A stretch of DNA of 64,000 bases from assembly GCF_000423185.1 (NCBI RefSeq), contig NZ_AUHM01000001.1:372001-436000 (forward strand), written 5' to 3'. The DNA comes from Inquilinus limosus DSM 16000 (lineage in GTDB: Bacteria; Pseudomonadota; Alphaproteobacteria; DSM-16000; Inquilinaceae). The translations under genes and the position numbers were made by a program. Positions 55,892-64,000 of this stretch are shown here, in pieces. Each line of letters opens with the position of its first letter. The stretch's first letter is position 1. The notes beneath the pieces were generated by a model. It was given only the letters and a program-made list of their open reading frames with translations, made no database searches and was not told the origin of the DNA.

Positions 55892-56332
55892 TCAGGCGAA
55901 AGCCGCTCTTCCGGCGCGAGAGCGACGGATCGCCCAGAGGGTGAGCGCGATGCCGATGAGCGCGGGCAGGGTGACGGCGGGAAAATCGCGCGGGATGACG
56001 GAGGGCGCGCAGATGCCGACGGCGACCTCACACAGGTGGAACAGGGCGTGCGCGATCAGCCACAGCGTTGCGGCGGCCCAGAGGCCGATGCGGCGCTCGG
56101 GTCGCAGCAGGCCAATGATGAACGCGACGCCGAGGAACAGCTGAATGATGCCGATATCCCGGACGAAATGCTGATTGAAGAAGCCGGTATCGGTCACCCC
56201 AGGCACCAGCTCGTACCACGTCAGGGGCGCGACGAGCATGAAGATCCCGTTGGCGGAGAGGAACAGGCCGTTGAAGGCGACCATGATGAGCACGGCGGCC
56301 AGCACCGCGCGGTTGTCTTCGATGGTCCTCAT
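55892..56332 (-). CDS. Four-helix membrane protein, unknown
   Basis: 146 aa with four hydrophobic segments (AAVLIMVAFNGLFLSANGIF ... LIGIALTLWAI). No recognised motif; a His-rich helix (LIAHALFHLCEVAVG) is in the third segment. 31 bp before the MBL gene, so probably one transcript. GGAAGCAAG precedes the ATG. Confidence 0.75.
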   Translation of the reverse strand: MRTIEDNRAVLAAVLIMVAFNGLFLSANGIFMLVAPLTWYELVPGVTDTGFFNQHFVRDIGIIQLFLGVAFIIGLLRPERRIGLWAAATLWLIAHALFHLCEVAVGICAPSVIPRDFPAVTLPALIGIALTLWAIRRSRAGRAAFA

Positions 56333-56514
56333 GATCTTGCTTCCTTTCGCGGTGAGGTTGCCCAGTGGGGCGGCCCCTCGCAGACTCGCCCGGCGGCAAG
56401 GCGCCGAGCGCCTCGAAGGTGAGCTGGTCAGCTCACAGGCGATGCCTCGCCGGCAGGCGCGCGCTGTGCAGATCGATCATCGTCTCGCTCCTCGCCCCGA
56501 AGCCGCCGTGCAGC

Positions 56515-57270
56515 CTATCGCTGCGATGATGTCCGACTGAGCCAGTCGTCGAAGCGTGTCGCGCCGATGCGCGGGTTGTCGCCGGGCGTAAGCGACTGAT
56601 CGTTCACCGCGATGCCGAAATAGCCCGCCTTGGCATCCGCGATCACCGTGCGCGGATCATGCGTCGCGCTCAGGAACCGACCCACGAGTTCGTCTATGGG
56701 CGCGCGCTCCGGGCCTGCGATCTCGATCGTACCGTTCACTGGGGCATCGAGCGCGACGTCGGTCACCGCGTCGGCGACGTCATCGGCCGCGATGGGCTGG
56801 AACAGGACAGGCGACAGATGAGCCGTTTGCCCGACCGTGCCCGATTGGGCGATCCCGGCCATGAACTCGAAGAATTGCGTCGCGCGGACGATCGTGTAGG
56901 GAATCCTCGAGGCCTTGATCAGGTCTTCCTGGGCCAACTTCGCGCGGAAGTAGCCCATCTCAAGAAGGCGTTCGGTCCCGACCACCGAGAGCGCAACATG
57001 ATGCGTCGCTCCGGCGGCGGCCTCTGCCGCCAGGAGGTTTCGGCCCGAGGTCTCGAAGAAGTCGATCGCGGCCTTCTCCTCGAACGAAGGCGAGTTCGCC
57101 AGGTCGACGACGACCCTCGCCCCATCAAGGGCTTCGGCCAGTCCCTCGCCGGTCACGGTGTTGACGCCCGAGCTGAGCGATGCCGCAACAACCTCGTGGC
57201 CCTTCTGACGAAGCCGGCTCACGACCTTCGATCCGATGAGGCCGCTGCCTCCGATAACTGTGATCTTCAC
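56515..57270 (-). CDS. NAD(P)-binding SDR-type oxidoreductase (NmrA-like)
   Basis: 251 aa. Rossmann motif ITVIGGSGLIGSKVVSRLRQ, then VVVDLANSPSFEEKA, HHVALSVVGTERL and IPYTIVRATQFFEFM, the atypical-SDR/NmrA pattern without a classical YxxxK. GTG at 57270 with GGAG six bases upstream is chosen over the ATG at 57282. Last complete gene of the leftward island. Confidence 0.9.
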   Translation of the reverse strand: MKITVIGGSGLIGSKVVSRLRQKGHEVVAASLSSGVNTVTGEGLAEALDGARVVVDLANSPSFEEKAAIDFFETSGRNLLAAEAAAGATHHVALSVVGTERLLEMGYFRAKLAQEDLIKASRIPYTIVRATQFFEFMAGIAQSGTVGQTAHLSPVLFQPIAADDVADAVTDVALDAPVNGTIEIAGPERAPIDELVGRFLSATHDPRTVIADAKAGYFGIAVNDQSLTPGDNPRIGATRFDDWLSRTSSQR

Positions 57271-57347
57271 TGGGATCTCCATTGATGACGAGCAGGTTTC
57301 GGCGTTGAGCGGCCAGCCGCGCGAGAAGGTTACGACCGGGCTCTCGC

Positions 57348-57398
57348 TCAGTCCTCGTAGTAGATTTCCGCGCCATCCTTGGTCGCGATCATGCTCAT
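57348..57398 (-). pseudogene. N-terminal stub of an alpha/beta hydrolase (chloroperoxidase type)
   Basis: MSMIATKDGAEIYYED then a stop. This is the conserved start of non-heme chloroperoxidase/alpha-beta hydrolase proteins (MxxITTKDGTEIYYKDWG). A deletion has removed all the catalytic part. It sits in the 402-bp gap 57283-57684, which otherwise shows nothing. The match rests on about 12 residues. Confidence 0.55.
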
Positions 57399-57684
57399 TG
57401 TCGGACTTCCTTCTCCGGCGCGCGGTTTATTGGAGTGGCAGGAGAATTTTCGGCCCTAAATTCGATCCGGCCACATCCATCGCCATCGATGAGCGGAAGA
57501 TGCGTGAAACCCGCCACGAAGACTTCGCGGCGACCTTGAATTGCCGTTGCGTCTGGCTTGGATTTTTGTCCAAGAGCCAATGCCGCGACCGTGCTATCAA
57601 TGGCCTTTTCCGCGTTGCCGTCGGCCGCTCGGTCGGCTCGGCTACGTGCTCGACTCTAGCGCACGGCGGTGAAGGGAGTGCCGA

Positions 57685-59268
57685 ATGCCGTTCGTGTTCG
57701 GAGATTGCGTGCTCGACCCCGACCGGCGGGAGCTCTGCCGCGGGTCCAAGGTGATTGCAACTGGTCCGCAAGTCTTCGACCTACTGCTCCACCTGGTCGA
57801 GAATCGCGAGCGCGTCGTCAGCAGGGACAGCCTACTCGATACGGTGTGGAACGGGCGGATCGTCTCAGAATCAACCCTGGCCAGTCATATCAATGCGGCG
57901 CGCAAGGCGATCGGCGACAGCGGCAAGGAGCAGCGGCTGATCCGAACGGTCGCCCGCAAGGGCTTTCGCTTCGTCGGCGAGGTCAAGGAAGCACCGGCAT
58001 CGGACGGCCCTGATTCCTTGAAATCCGGGACCACCACATCGGAGGAGGTCGCTGCACAGGCTCTGGTCCTTCCCGACAAGCCCTCCATCGCTGTCTTGCC
58101 GTTCCTGAACCTGAGCGGAGACCCCGCACAAGACTACTTCATCGACGGCGTGGTCGAGGACATCGTCTCGGCACTGTCACGCATTCGCTGGATGTTCGTC
58201 ATCGCGCGCAATTCGAGCTTCACCTACAAGGGCCGGGCGATCGACGTGAAGCAGGTGGGCCGCGACCTCGGCGTGCGCTACGTGCTGGAAGGCAGCATGC
58301 GCAAAGCCGCGAACCGCGTGCGCATCACAGGACAGCTCATCGACGCGACGACCGGGGTGCATATCTGGGCAGAGCGCTTCGAAGGCACCCTCGACGACAT
58401 CTTCGATCTGCAGGATCAAATCTCGGCGAGCGTCGTTGGCGCGATCGCGCGGCAGCTCGAGCAGGCGGAGATCGAACGCGCGAAGCGGAAGCCGACCGAT
58501 AGCCTCGACGCCTACGACTACTATCTGCGCGGACGGGCGGACCTGAACCTGGGAACCAGGGAGGCCGTCGACGAAGGGCTGCCCTTGTTCTATCGAGCGA
58601 TCGAGCTCGATCCGGATTTCGCGTCGGCCCATGCGATGGCGGCCTGGTGTCATTTCTGGCGCAAGGTCAACGGCTGGATGACGGATCGCCCGCGAGAGAT
58701 CGCGGAAGGCACGCGCCTCGCCCGCCGGGCCGTCGAGCTGGGCAGGGACGACGCGGTCGCGCTCACCAGAGCCGGTCATGCGCTCGCGCATTTCGTGGGC
58801 GACCTCGATACGAGCATTGCCTTGGTCGACAGGGCGCTTGCGCTCGACCCGAACCTGGCAGCCGCCTGGTTCCTCGGCGGCTTCCTGAGAACCGAGCGCG
58901 GCGATCCGGACAGTGCCATAGATTATTTTTCGCGCGCCATGCGCTTCAGTCCGCTGGATCCGGAGATGTTTCGCATGCAGGCGGGCATGGCGCTGGCTCA
59001 TTTGCTCGCGGGACGCTTCGACGCCGCTTCGTCATGGGCGGAGAAGGCATACAGGGAGTTGCCGAGCTTCCTGATGGTCGTCGGCATCATCGCAGCGAGC
59101 CACGCGCTTGCGGGCCGATCGGACGAGGCGCAGCGGGCGATGAGCCACTTGCGCCAGCTCGATCCCACGTTCCGCGTCTCCAGTCTTACGGATTGGCTCC
59201 CGATCCGCCGACCGGAGGATCTCGCGACGTTTTCCGAGGGCCTGCGAAGGGCAGGGCTACCGGAGTGA
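57685..59268 (+). CDS. Winged-helix regulator with TolB-like and TPR domains (CadC/adenylate-cyclase-type)
   Basis: 527 aa. OmpR/CadC-type winged helix (about 1-100: PQVFDLLLHLVENRERVVSR, SESTLASHINAARKAIGD, RKGFRFVGEV), a linker, a TolB-N-like domain (PSIAVLPFLNLSGDPAQDYF, EGSMRKAANRVRITGQLIDA, HIWAERFEG) and TPR-like helices to the end. No membrane segment. Such one-component regulators probably control neighbouring genes; it is divergent from the redox island. Confidence 0.87.
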   Translation: MPFVFGDCVLDPDRRELCRGSKVIATGPQVFDLLLHLVENRERVVSRDSLLDTVWNGRIVSESTLASHINAARKAIGDSGKEQRLIRTVARKGFRFVGEVKEAPASDGPDSLKSGTTTSEEVAAQALVLPDKPSIAVLPFLNLSGDPAQDYFIDGVVEDIVSALSRIRWMFVIARNSSFTYKGRAIDVKQVGRDLGVRYVLEGSMRKAANRVRITGQLIDATTGVHIWAERFEGTLDDIFDLQDQISASVVGAIARQLEQAEIERAKRKPTDSLDAYDYYLRGRADLNLGTREAVDEGLPLFYRAIELDPDFASAHAMAAWCHFWRKVNGWMTDRPREIAEGTRLARRAVELGRDDAVALTRAGHALAHFVGDLDTSIALVDRALALDPNLAAAWFLGGFLRTERGDPDSAIDYFSRAMRFSPLDPEMFRMQAGMALAHLLAGRFDAASSWAEKAYRELPSFLMVVGIIAASHALAGRSDEAQRAMSHLRQLDPTFRVSSLTDWLPIRRPEDLATFSEGLRRAGLPE

Positions 59269-59343
59269 CGGCTGGATAACCGCTTCTGGCGCTCCCTGCT
59301 CCTTCTGGTGAGCGGCAAGAAGGGCGACAGTCCGCCCTTCGCC

Positions 59344-60666
59344 TCACTCCGCCGGGGCGGGGGCCGGGACCTCCTCCGGGGCCGGCAGCGGCTCGCCGGC
59401 CAGGGCCGCCTTCAGCCGGGTCTCGTCGAGCGCGCCTTCCCAGCGGGCGACGACGACGGCGGCGACGGCGTTGCCGATGAAGTTGGTCAGCGCCCGGCAT
59501 TCCGACATGAAGCGGTCGATGCCGAGGATCAGCGCCATGCCGGCGACCGGCACCGTCGGCACCACCGACAGCGTCGCCGCCAGGGTGATGAAGCCCGAGC
59601 CGGTGACGCCGGCGGCGCCCTTGGAGCTGAGCATCGCCACCAGCAGCAGCAGGATCTCGTCGCCGAGCGACAGATGCGTGTCCGTCGCCTGGGCGATGAA
59701 CAGCGCCGCCATGGTCATGTAGATGTTGGTGCCGTCGAGGTTGAAGGAATAACCGGTCGGGATCACGAGGCCGACCACCGGCTTGGCGCAGCCCGCCCGC
59801 TCCATCTTCTCCATCACCGCCGGCAGCGCGGCCTCCGACGAGCTGGTGCCGAGCACCAGCAGCAGCTCGGCCTTGATGTAGCGGATCAGGGCGATGATCG
59901 AGAAGCCGTTGTACCGGGCGACGGCGCCCAGCACGACCAGCACGAAGACCAGCGCCGTGGCGTAGAAGGTGCCGACCAGGAAGGCCAGGTTGGCGATCGA
60001 GCCGATGCCGAACTTGCCGATGGTGAAGGCCATGGCGCCGAAGGCGCCGATCGGCGCCACCTTCATCAGGATGGCGACGACCTTGAACACCGCGCCCGAC
60101 ACCGACTTCAGCATGTTCAGCACCGGCGCGCCCTTCTCGCCGGTCATGGCGAGGCCGACGCCGAACAGCACCGAGACGAACAGCACCTGCAGGATGTCGC
60201 CGCCGGTGAAGGGGCTGAGCATCGTGGTCGGGATGATGTTGGTCAGGAACCCGACGATCGATTGCTCGTGCGCCTGGGTCGCGTATTTCTCCACCGCCTT
60301 CGCATCGAGCGTCGCCGGGTCGATATGCAGGCCGGCGCCCGGCTGCACCAGGTTGGCGATCACCAGGCCCACGACCAGCGCCAGGGTGGAGAAGACCAGG
60401 AAGTAGATCATCGCCTTGGCGCCGACCCGCCCGACCTTCTCCAGGTCGTGCATGCCGGCGATGCCGGTGACCACGGTCAGGAAGATCACCGGCGCGATGA
60501 TCATCTTCACCAGCTTGATGAAGGCGTCGCCGAGCGGCTTCAGTGATGCGCCGAGGTCCGGGTAGAAATGGCCGAGCAGGATGCCGATCGCGACGGCGAT
60601 CAGCACCTGGACGTAGAGATGGCGGTAGAAGGGGATGGGACGCGGGGCGGCGTCGGCAGTGGCCAT
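59344..60666 (-). CDS. dctA: C4-dicarboxylate/amino-acid:cation symporter (DctA/GltP type)
   Basis: 440 aa DAACS transporter. Signature [20 protein letters not shown] and the [19 protein letters not shown] motif, about eight helices plus two hairpins. Likely takes up succinate, malate, fumarate or aspartate with protons or sodium. ATG at 60666. No regulatory kinase pair (dctBD) is next to it. Confidence 0.92.
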   Translation of the reverse strand: MATADAAPRPIPFYRHLYVQVLIAVAIGILLGHFYPDLGASLKPLGDAFIKLVKMIIAPVIFLTVVTGIAGMHDLEKVGRVGAKAMIYFLVFSTLALVVGLVIANLVQPGAGLHIDPATLDAKAVEKYATQAHEQSIVGFLTNIIPTTMLSPFTGGDILQVLFVSVLFGVGLAMTGEKGAPVLNMLKSVSGAVFKVVAILMKVAPIGAFGAMAFTIGKFGIGSIANLAFLVGTFYATALVFVLVVLGAVARYNGFSIIALIRYIKAELLLVLGTSSSEAALPAVMEKMERAGCAKPVVGLVIPTGYSFNLDGTNIYMTMAALFIAQATDTHLSLGDEILLLLVAMLSSKGAAGVTGSGFITLAATLSVVPTVPVAGMALILGIDRFMSECRALTNFIGNAVAAVVVARWEGALDETRLKAALAGEPLPAPEEVPAPAPAE

Positions 60667-60779
60667 GGCACACACTCCTCGGGGCGCGGACCGCGATGAC
60701 CGCGGCGACGCCGGCATGGGGTTTCCTGCCGCCCCGGGGATGCCCCTTCTTGCGGACGGCGCCGAGAAGGGTGCAATCG

Positions 60780-60797
60780 CCGTGCCAGCCGGCACGG
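60780..60797. repeat. Small hairpin upstream of dctA
   Basis: CCGTGCC-AGCC-GGCACGG: perfect 7-bp arms, 114 bp upstream of the dctA start. Possible operator or mRNA hairpin. Gap 60667-61053 also has the next two features and no gene. Confidence 0.4.
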
Positions 60798-60900
60798 CTG
60801 CGAAGAACTTTCGCTATGTCATTGATCGGAAACGGCCGTTTCCCGCCGGACCACGGTCAGCTGGACGCCGCCCGGGCGGAATTCCGCACACCTGCCGGCC

Positions 60901-60926
60901 GAGGCGTGCGGGGATCCGCACGCCTC
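60901..60926. terminator. Stem-loop between dctA and the amine-dehydrogenase cluster
   Basis: GAGGCGTGCGG and CCGCACGCCTC pair perfectly (11 bp) around GGAT. No T-run. Lies 128 bp 3' of the cytochrome c stop (minus strand) and 235 bp 5' of dctA, so it may end the cluster transcript after the repeat. Confidence 0.5.
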
Positions 60927-60950
60927 ATGCCCACGATCTATGGATGAATC

Positions 60951-61040
60951 ATCGTCATTGCGAGCGTAGCGAAGCAATCCAGGGCAGCTCGCGCGGAAGC
61001 ATGGATTGCTTCGTCGGCTTCGCCTCCTCGCAATGACGAT
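60951..61040. repeat. Palindromic intergenic repeat (type 3, inverted copy)
   Basis: 90 bp with the same ATCGTCATTGCGAG / CTCGCAATGACGAT ends and gaagcaatccag / tggattgcttcgtcggcttcgc arms as 39991-40080, but opposite internal orientation. Just 3' of the cytochrome c gene. Confidence 0.85.
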
Positions 61041-61053
61041 TGGGGGCTTCTCC

Positions 61054-61374
61054 CTAATCCGGCTTGCCCAGCGCCGCCACATAGGCGGCGACGTCGGCGA
61101 TCTCCTGGTCGGACAGGCCCTTCGCCGTCGCCGCCATCATCGCCGCGTAGGTGCCCTGCCGCTTGCCGTCGCGATAGGCCTTCAGCGCAATGACCAGATA
61201 GGCCTGGTTCTGGCCGCCGATCTTCGGGTATTGCGGCAGGGTGGTGGCGCGGCCGTCGCCGCCATGGCAGGAGGCGCAGACGGTGTAGATCTGCTGCCCT
61301 TTGGCGGCGTCCTGCGCCACCGCCGGCGCCGCGGCGGCCAGCAATGCGAGACCGGCGATCCAGGCTGGCTTCAT
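61054..61374 (-). CDS. Class I cytochrome c, small
   Basis: 106 aa. Signal peptide (AWIAGLALLAAAAPAVAQ), one heme site CASCHGGDGR and distal Met probably in TYAAMMAATAKGLSDQEI. Ends with the AAYVAALG helix. Soluble periplasmic electron carrier; last gene of the amine-dehydrogenase cluster, so probably its acceptor. 28 bp after the multicopper oxidase. Confidence 0.92.
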   Translation of the reverse strand: MKPAWIAGLALLAAAAPAVAQDAAKGQQIYTVCASCHGGDGRATTLPQYPKIGGQNQAYLVIALKAYRDGKRQGTYAAMMAATAKGLSDQEIADVAAYVAALGKPD

Positions 61375-61402
61375 TGTTGCTTTCGTCCTTGGTTGCGGGA
61401 AT

Positions 61403-62776
61403 TCACGCGGCCTCGACGACCGCCATCATGCCCTGATCGGCATGCTCGACGATGTGGCAGTGGAACAGGGAGCGGCCGCGGAAGCGGTCGAAGCGGATGC
61501 CGATGTCGAGCGCGTCGCCGGGCCGGAGATTGTGGGTGTCGAGCCGCGCCCGCCGCGCCACGGGCGCGCCGTTCAGCGCCAGCGCCTCGAAGCGCCAGGT
61601 GTGGAGATGGACCGGATGGTCCATCAGGTCGACATTGCGCAGCGTCCAGATCTCCGACGACCCCGCCGCCACCGGAAGATCCACCCGGCCGCCGTCGTAG
61701 AGCCGACCGCAGATGGTCAGGAGGGCGATCGGGATCTCGCGCCGCCGCGCCACGGCCGCCGGATCGAAGCGCGGCCAGTCCGCCAGCCGCGACGGCAGGT
61801 CCGGCACGGCCGTCTCGGCGGTGTCGGGCCGGATCCGGATCAGCGGCAGCTCGCCGGTGTGGACGCTGCCCATCCGGTCATAGGGCCGGATCAGCAGATC
61901 GAAGCCGGGGCGGCCGGCCACCGGGATCATCACCTCGGCCCGGGCGCCGGGCGGCAGGAAGATCTCCGGGACAGCCTCCGGCGCGGCCAGCAGCGCCCCG
62001 TCCTGCGCCACGAGAAACAGCGGACCGCCGTCGGACGGCGCCAGGCGCCAGTACCGGGCATTGGCAGCAGCGACCAGGCGCAGCCGCAGCCAGGCGCGGC
62101 ACGCGGTGATCCGCGGCCGTTCGACGCCGTTGACCAGAAGCCGCGTGCCCTCGTGCCCGACCGCCCAGTCGGTCAGCCGCGGCCAGCGGACCTGGCCATC
62201 CACGATCGCCATATCGTGCAGCACCAGGATCCGGTCGTCGGCCGGCGGCAGGCCGTCCGGCTCCCCCCGCTCGACCAGGATCGGCCCGATCAGGCCGCGC
62301 ATCTGGGCGAAGCCGCTGAGGCCGACCCGCCCGTGCAGATGCGGGTGATACCAGTGCAGCCCGGCATTGCCCGGCGGCACGTCGAACTCGTAGCGGAACC
62401 GCTCGCCCTGCGGCACCACGATCCAGGGATTGTCGCCGGAGCCGCCCGGCTCGACCGAAAGCCCGTGGAAATGCAGGTTGGTCGCCATGCCGGTGCGGTT
62501 CTCGAGGATCAGCTGCAGCCGCTCGCCCTCGCGCAGGCGCAGCAGCGGACCGGGATACCGGCCGGCATAGCCCAGCAGGTTGCCGGCGAGGTCGCCGGCG
62601 ATCGGCGCCGCGGTCAGATGCGCCCGCGCCAGCCCCGGCTCGCTGCGGTCGACCGGCAGCTCGGGCAGGGCCGGCAGTTCCGGCCCCTCGCCGCCCAGGG
62701 CGAGGCGGCCGAGGCCGAACGCCCCGACGCCGAGCCCGGCGGCGATCAGGCCGCGACGAGTCAGGGACAGCGCCAT
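61403..62776 (-). CDS. Multicopper oxidase in the amine-dehydrogenase cluster
   Basis: 457 aa. Tat-type start (TRRGLIAAGLGVGAFGLGRL), then LHFHGLSVEPGG (101-104), WYHPHLHGR (142-148), HPVHLHTWRFEA and HCHIVEHADQGMM: all four copper sites. It lacks the Met-rich loop of the oxidase at 12750. Two-base gap after cytochrome c; could take electrons from it and reduce O2. Confidence 0.92.
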   Translation of the reverse strand: MALSLTRRGLIAAGLGVGAFGLGRLALGGEGPELPALPELPVDRSEPGLARAHLTAAPIAGDLAGNLLGYAGRYPGPLLRLREGERLQLILENRTGMATNLHFHGLSVEPGGSGDNPWIVVPQGERFRYEFDVPPGNAGLHWYHPHLHGRVGLSGFAQMRGLIGPILVERGEPDGLPPADDRILVLHDMAIVDGQVRWPRLTDWAVGHEGTRLLVNGVERPRITACRAWLRLRLVAAANARYWRLAPSDGGPLFLVAQDGALLAAPEAVPEIFLPPGARAEVMIPVAGRPGFDLLIRPYDRMGSVHTGELPLIRIRPDTAETAVPDLPSRLADWPRFDPAAVARRREIPIALLTICGRLYDGGRVDLPVAAGSSEIWTLRNVDLMDHPVHLHTWRFEALALNGAPVARRARLDTHNLRPGDALDIGIRFDRFRGRSLFHCHIVEHADQGMMAVVEAA

Positions 62777-62777
62777 G

Positions 62778-63335
62778 TCAGTAGTTCCGGAACGGCTTGA
62801 GGGCCAGCCGCGCGCCGTCGTCCAGCTCGCCGCGCTCGACCAGCATGGCGATGATCCTCTGCCGCTCGACGAAGGGGTTGATCCGGGCGCGCCGCAGCCG
62901 CTCCACCTCCTCCGCCGTATAGGGCTCGAAATCCGCGGGCAGCTGCGCCGCGCCGAAGGTGCGCAGCACCCAGGTCATCAGCGCGGCGATGCGGGCGCTG
63001 TCGAGCTGGGACTGGGCCACGTTCGGCACCTCGATCAGATAGGCCCGCCCCTCCGGGATGCGGGCGAAGTAGCCGACCCGGCCGGCGAGCGCCGGGATCT
63101 CGTCGACCGAGACCCCGGCCGGGCCGTGGCAGCCCTGGCAGTTGTTGGCGAAGTCCTGCGCCGGGCCGAGGATCCGGGCCAGGCGCAGCCTGCTGTCGCG
63201 CAGCTGGACGTCCGGCACGGTCCGGGCCGCGACCGCATCGGGCGTGATCGGCGGCGGATCGCCGGCCAGGGCGGCGGCGGCCAGGCCGCCGATGCCCAGC
63301 AGGGCCGCCCCGAGGGACAGGAGCCGGCCCCGCAT
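62778..63335 (-). CDS. Cytochrome c with extended C-terminus
   Basis: 185 aa. Signal peptide (LLGIGGLAAAALAGDPPP), one heme motif NNCQGCHGPAGVS, then YFARIPEGRAYLIEVPNVAQ and a helical tail (AEEVERLRRARINPFVERQR). The c-type domain is followed by about 60 extra residues. Three-base gap from mauA and two from the oxidase. Probable redox partner. Confidence 0.9.
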   Translation of the reverse strand: MRGRLLSLGAALLGIGGLAAAALAGDPPPITPDAVAARTVPDVQLRDSRLRLARILGPAQDFANNCQGCHGPAGVSVDEIPALAGRVGYFARIPEGRAYLIEVPNVAQSQLDSARIAALMTWVLRTFGAAQLPADFEPYTAEEVERLRRARINPFVERQRIIAMLVERGELDDGARLALKPFRNY

Positions 63336-63338
63336 CGC

Positions 63339-63890
63339 CTATTCGGCGAGGCCGACCAGGATGGCGCTGGAGCAGTGGTACACCATGCTCGAAGCGCCGA
63401 AGCACCAGACGATGTCGTTGTTCACCTGCGGCCGGTAGGTCGGGAAGTCCCCCTCCTGCCCCAGGCAGGCGCAGCGGCCGCAGGAATCCTGACCGCAGCA
63501 GTCCTGATAGGCGATCAGGTAGGTCTTGCCGTCGTCCGGATTGATGCAGCTGCCGACCCAGGAGGTCGGCGACGGCGCGGTTCCCGGCGGGCAGGTCGAC
63601 GGCGAGCCGCCGCAGCAGGAGCAGAGATAGCCGTCGCTGGCGCAGTAGCGCCAGTAGTTGCAGGCGGTCGGGTCGTCGGTCTGCGCCGACTGGGCGAAGC
63701 GCGAGGCCAGGGTCGCCTTGTCCGGCGGCGCGGCCTGGACCTTGCGGCTGACCGGCAGGATCGGCACCGCCCCGGCGCCGACCAGGAGGGTGCCGATCCC
63801 GGCCAGCGCGCTGCGCCGGGACAGGCGCTGGGCGGCCCGGCGCGACAGCCGCTCGATGCCGCCGTCGAGGATGTCGAACATGCGTCCCAT
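63339..63890 (-). CDS. mauA: Amine dehydrogenase light (TTQ) subunit, MauA-like
   Basis: 183 aa. Tat leader (LSRRSALAGIG), then a Cys-rich domain matching methylamine dehydrogenase light chain: ACNYWRYCASDGYLC, TCPPGTAPSPTSWVGSC, YLIAYQDCCG and NNDIVWCFGASSMVYHC. The TTQ-forming Trp111 and Trp162 and Asp86/Asp130 are present. There are 14 Cys against 12 in Paracoccus MauA. It oxidises a primary amine in the periplasm. Start at MGRMFDIL with GGAGG upstream. An aralkylamine-type enzyme is equally possible. Confidence 0.9.
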   Translation of the reverse strand: MGRMFDILDGGIERLSRRAAQRLSRRSALAGIGTLLVGAGAVPILPVSRKVQAAPPDKATLASRFAQSAQTDDPTACNYWRYCASDGYLCSCCGGSPSTCPPGTAPSPTSWVGSCINPDDGKTYLIAYQDCCGQDSCGRCACLGQEGDFPTYRPQVNNDIVWCFGASSMVYHCSSAILVGLAE

Positions 63891-63901
63891 CTGAACCTCC
63901 C

Positions 63902-64000
63902 TCAATGCCGGGTGTTTTCTTCGGCGGCGGCTTCGCCGACATAGCCGCGGGCCTTGAGATAGGCCTGGATCGTGCCGTAGCCCGACTCCTTGGCGATCAC
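63902..64000 (-). CDS. C-terminal end of a gene cut by the window edge, probably mauD
   Basis: Partial: the last 32 residues are VIAKESGYGTIQAYLKARGY and VGEAAAEENTRH, with TGA at 63902. The G...TIQAYL pattern resembles the end of MauD, the disulphide-linked maturation factor normally preceding mauA. 11 bp upstream of the mauA ATG. Too short for certainty. Confidence 0.45.
   Translation of the reverse strand: MIAKESGYGTIQAYLKARGYVGEAAAEENTRH

Noticed and set aside
56433-56480. A 15-codon minus-strand ORF (MIDLHSARLPARHRL) with a Shine-Dalgarno-like GAGGAG, recalling the MIDLxxxxTPNG start of glutathione transferases.
   Set aside because: Only five residues match; not enough to call a third gene stub in the island.

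Overview
The window is a GC-rich, densely coded chromosomal segment of an alphaproteobacterium. The complex I accessory subunit NDUFA12 next to mlaD, a DUF2155 gene and aat, together with aroQ-accB-accC and a DUF1127 protein, is an alphaproteobacterial gene set. The very high GC, the many LysR/EamA/ABC genes and the palindromic intergenic repeats suggest a free-living Rhodospirillales-type bacterium (Inquilinus- or Azospirillum-like; the genus is inference).

Layout. 1-5.6 kb: iron-permease-like protein, then an argininosuccinate-lyase paralogue in an operon with an amino-acid ABC transporter under a divergent LysR. 5.8-12.6 kb: cupin, aroA, a frameshifted EamA exporter, acetyltransferases, VOC proteins, a CGNR regulator and an I78 inhibitor. 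12.7-21.3 kb: Tat-type multicopper oxidase, LysR, a phosphoribosyltransferase/dienelactone-hydrolase/erythromycin-esterase operon and a LysR-EamA pair. 21.4-36.6 kb: LemA/TPM operon, the aroQ-accB-accC and aat...NDUFA12 housekeeping block, interrupted by two paralogous periplasmic proteins and a trpS gene; then a second LysR-EamA pair, DUF1127, and HxlR/azoR. 36.6-46.6 kb: a disrupted PIMT-like methyltransferase, a sigma-factor-like gene, aldo/keto reductase, ssuA/ssuD, a third LysR-EamA pair and a 2,2-dialkylglycine decarboxylase with LysR. 46.7-53.5 kb: GH4 glycosidase with sugar ABC transporter and LacI regulator, then an RTX protein. 53.9-59.3 kb: a patchy redox/hydrolase island containing at least two gene remnants and a winged-helix/TolB-like/TPR regulator. 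59.3-64 kb: dctA, then an amine-dehydrogenase (MauA, TTQ) locus with two cytochromes c and a multicopper oxidase, running off the right edge.

How the genes work together. Most accessory DNA consists of small catabolic or export modules, each with its own divergent regulator and often a visible palindromic operator. The strongest regulatory find is a ribosome-mediated tryptophan attenuator upstream of trpS: a 19-codon leader with tandem Trp codons, a competing hairpin and a U-tract terminator. The strongest metabolic find is the TTQ amine-dehydrogenase locus with cytochromes and a multicopper oxidase in place of a visible amicyanin. Three genes carry single-base frame disruptions, so either local decay or base-level sequence errors must be considered.
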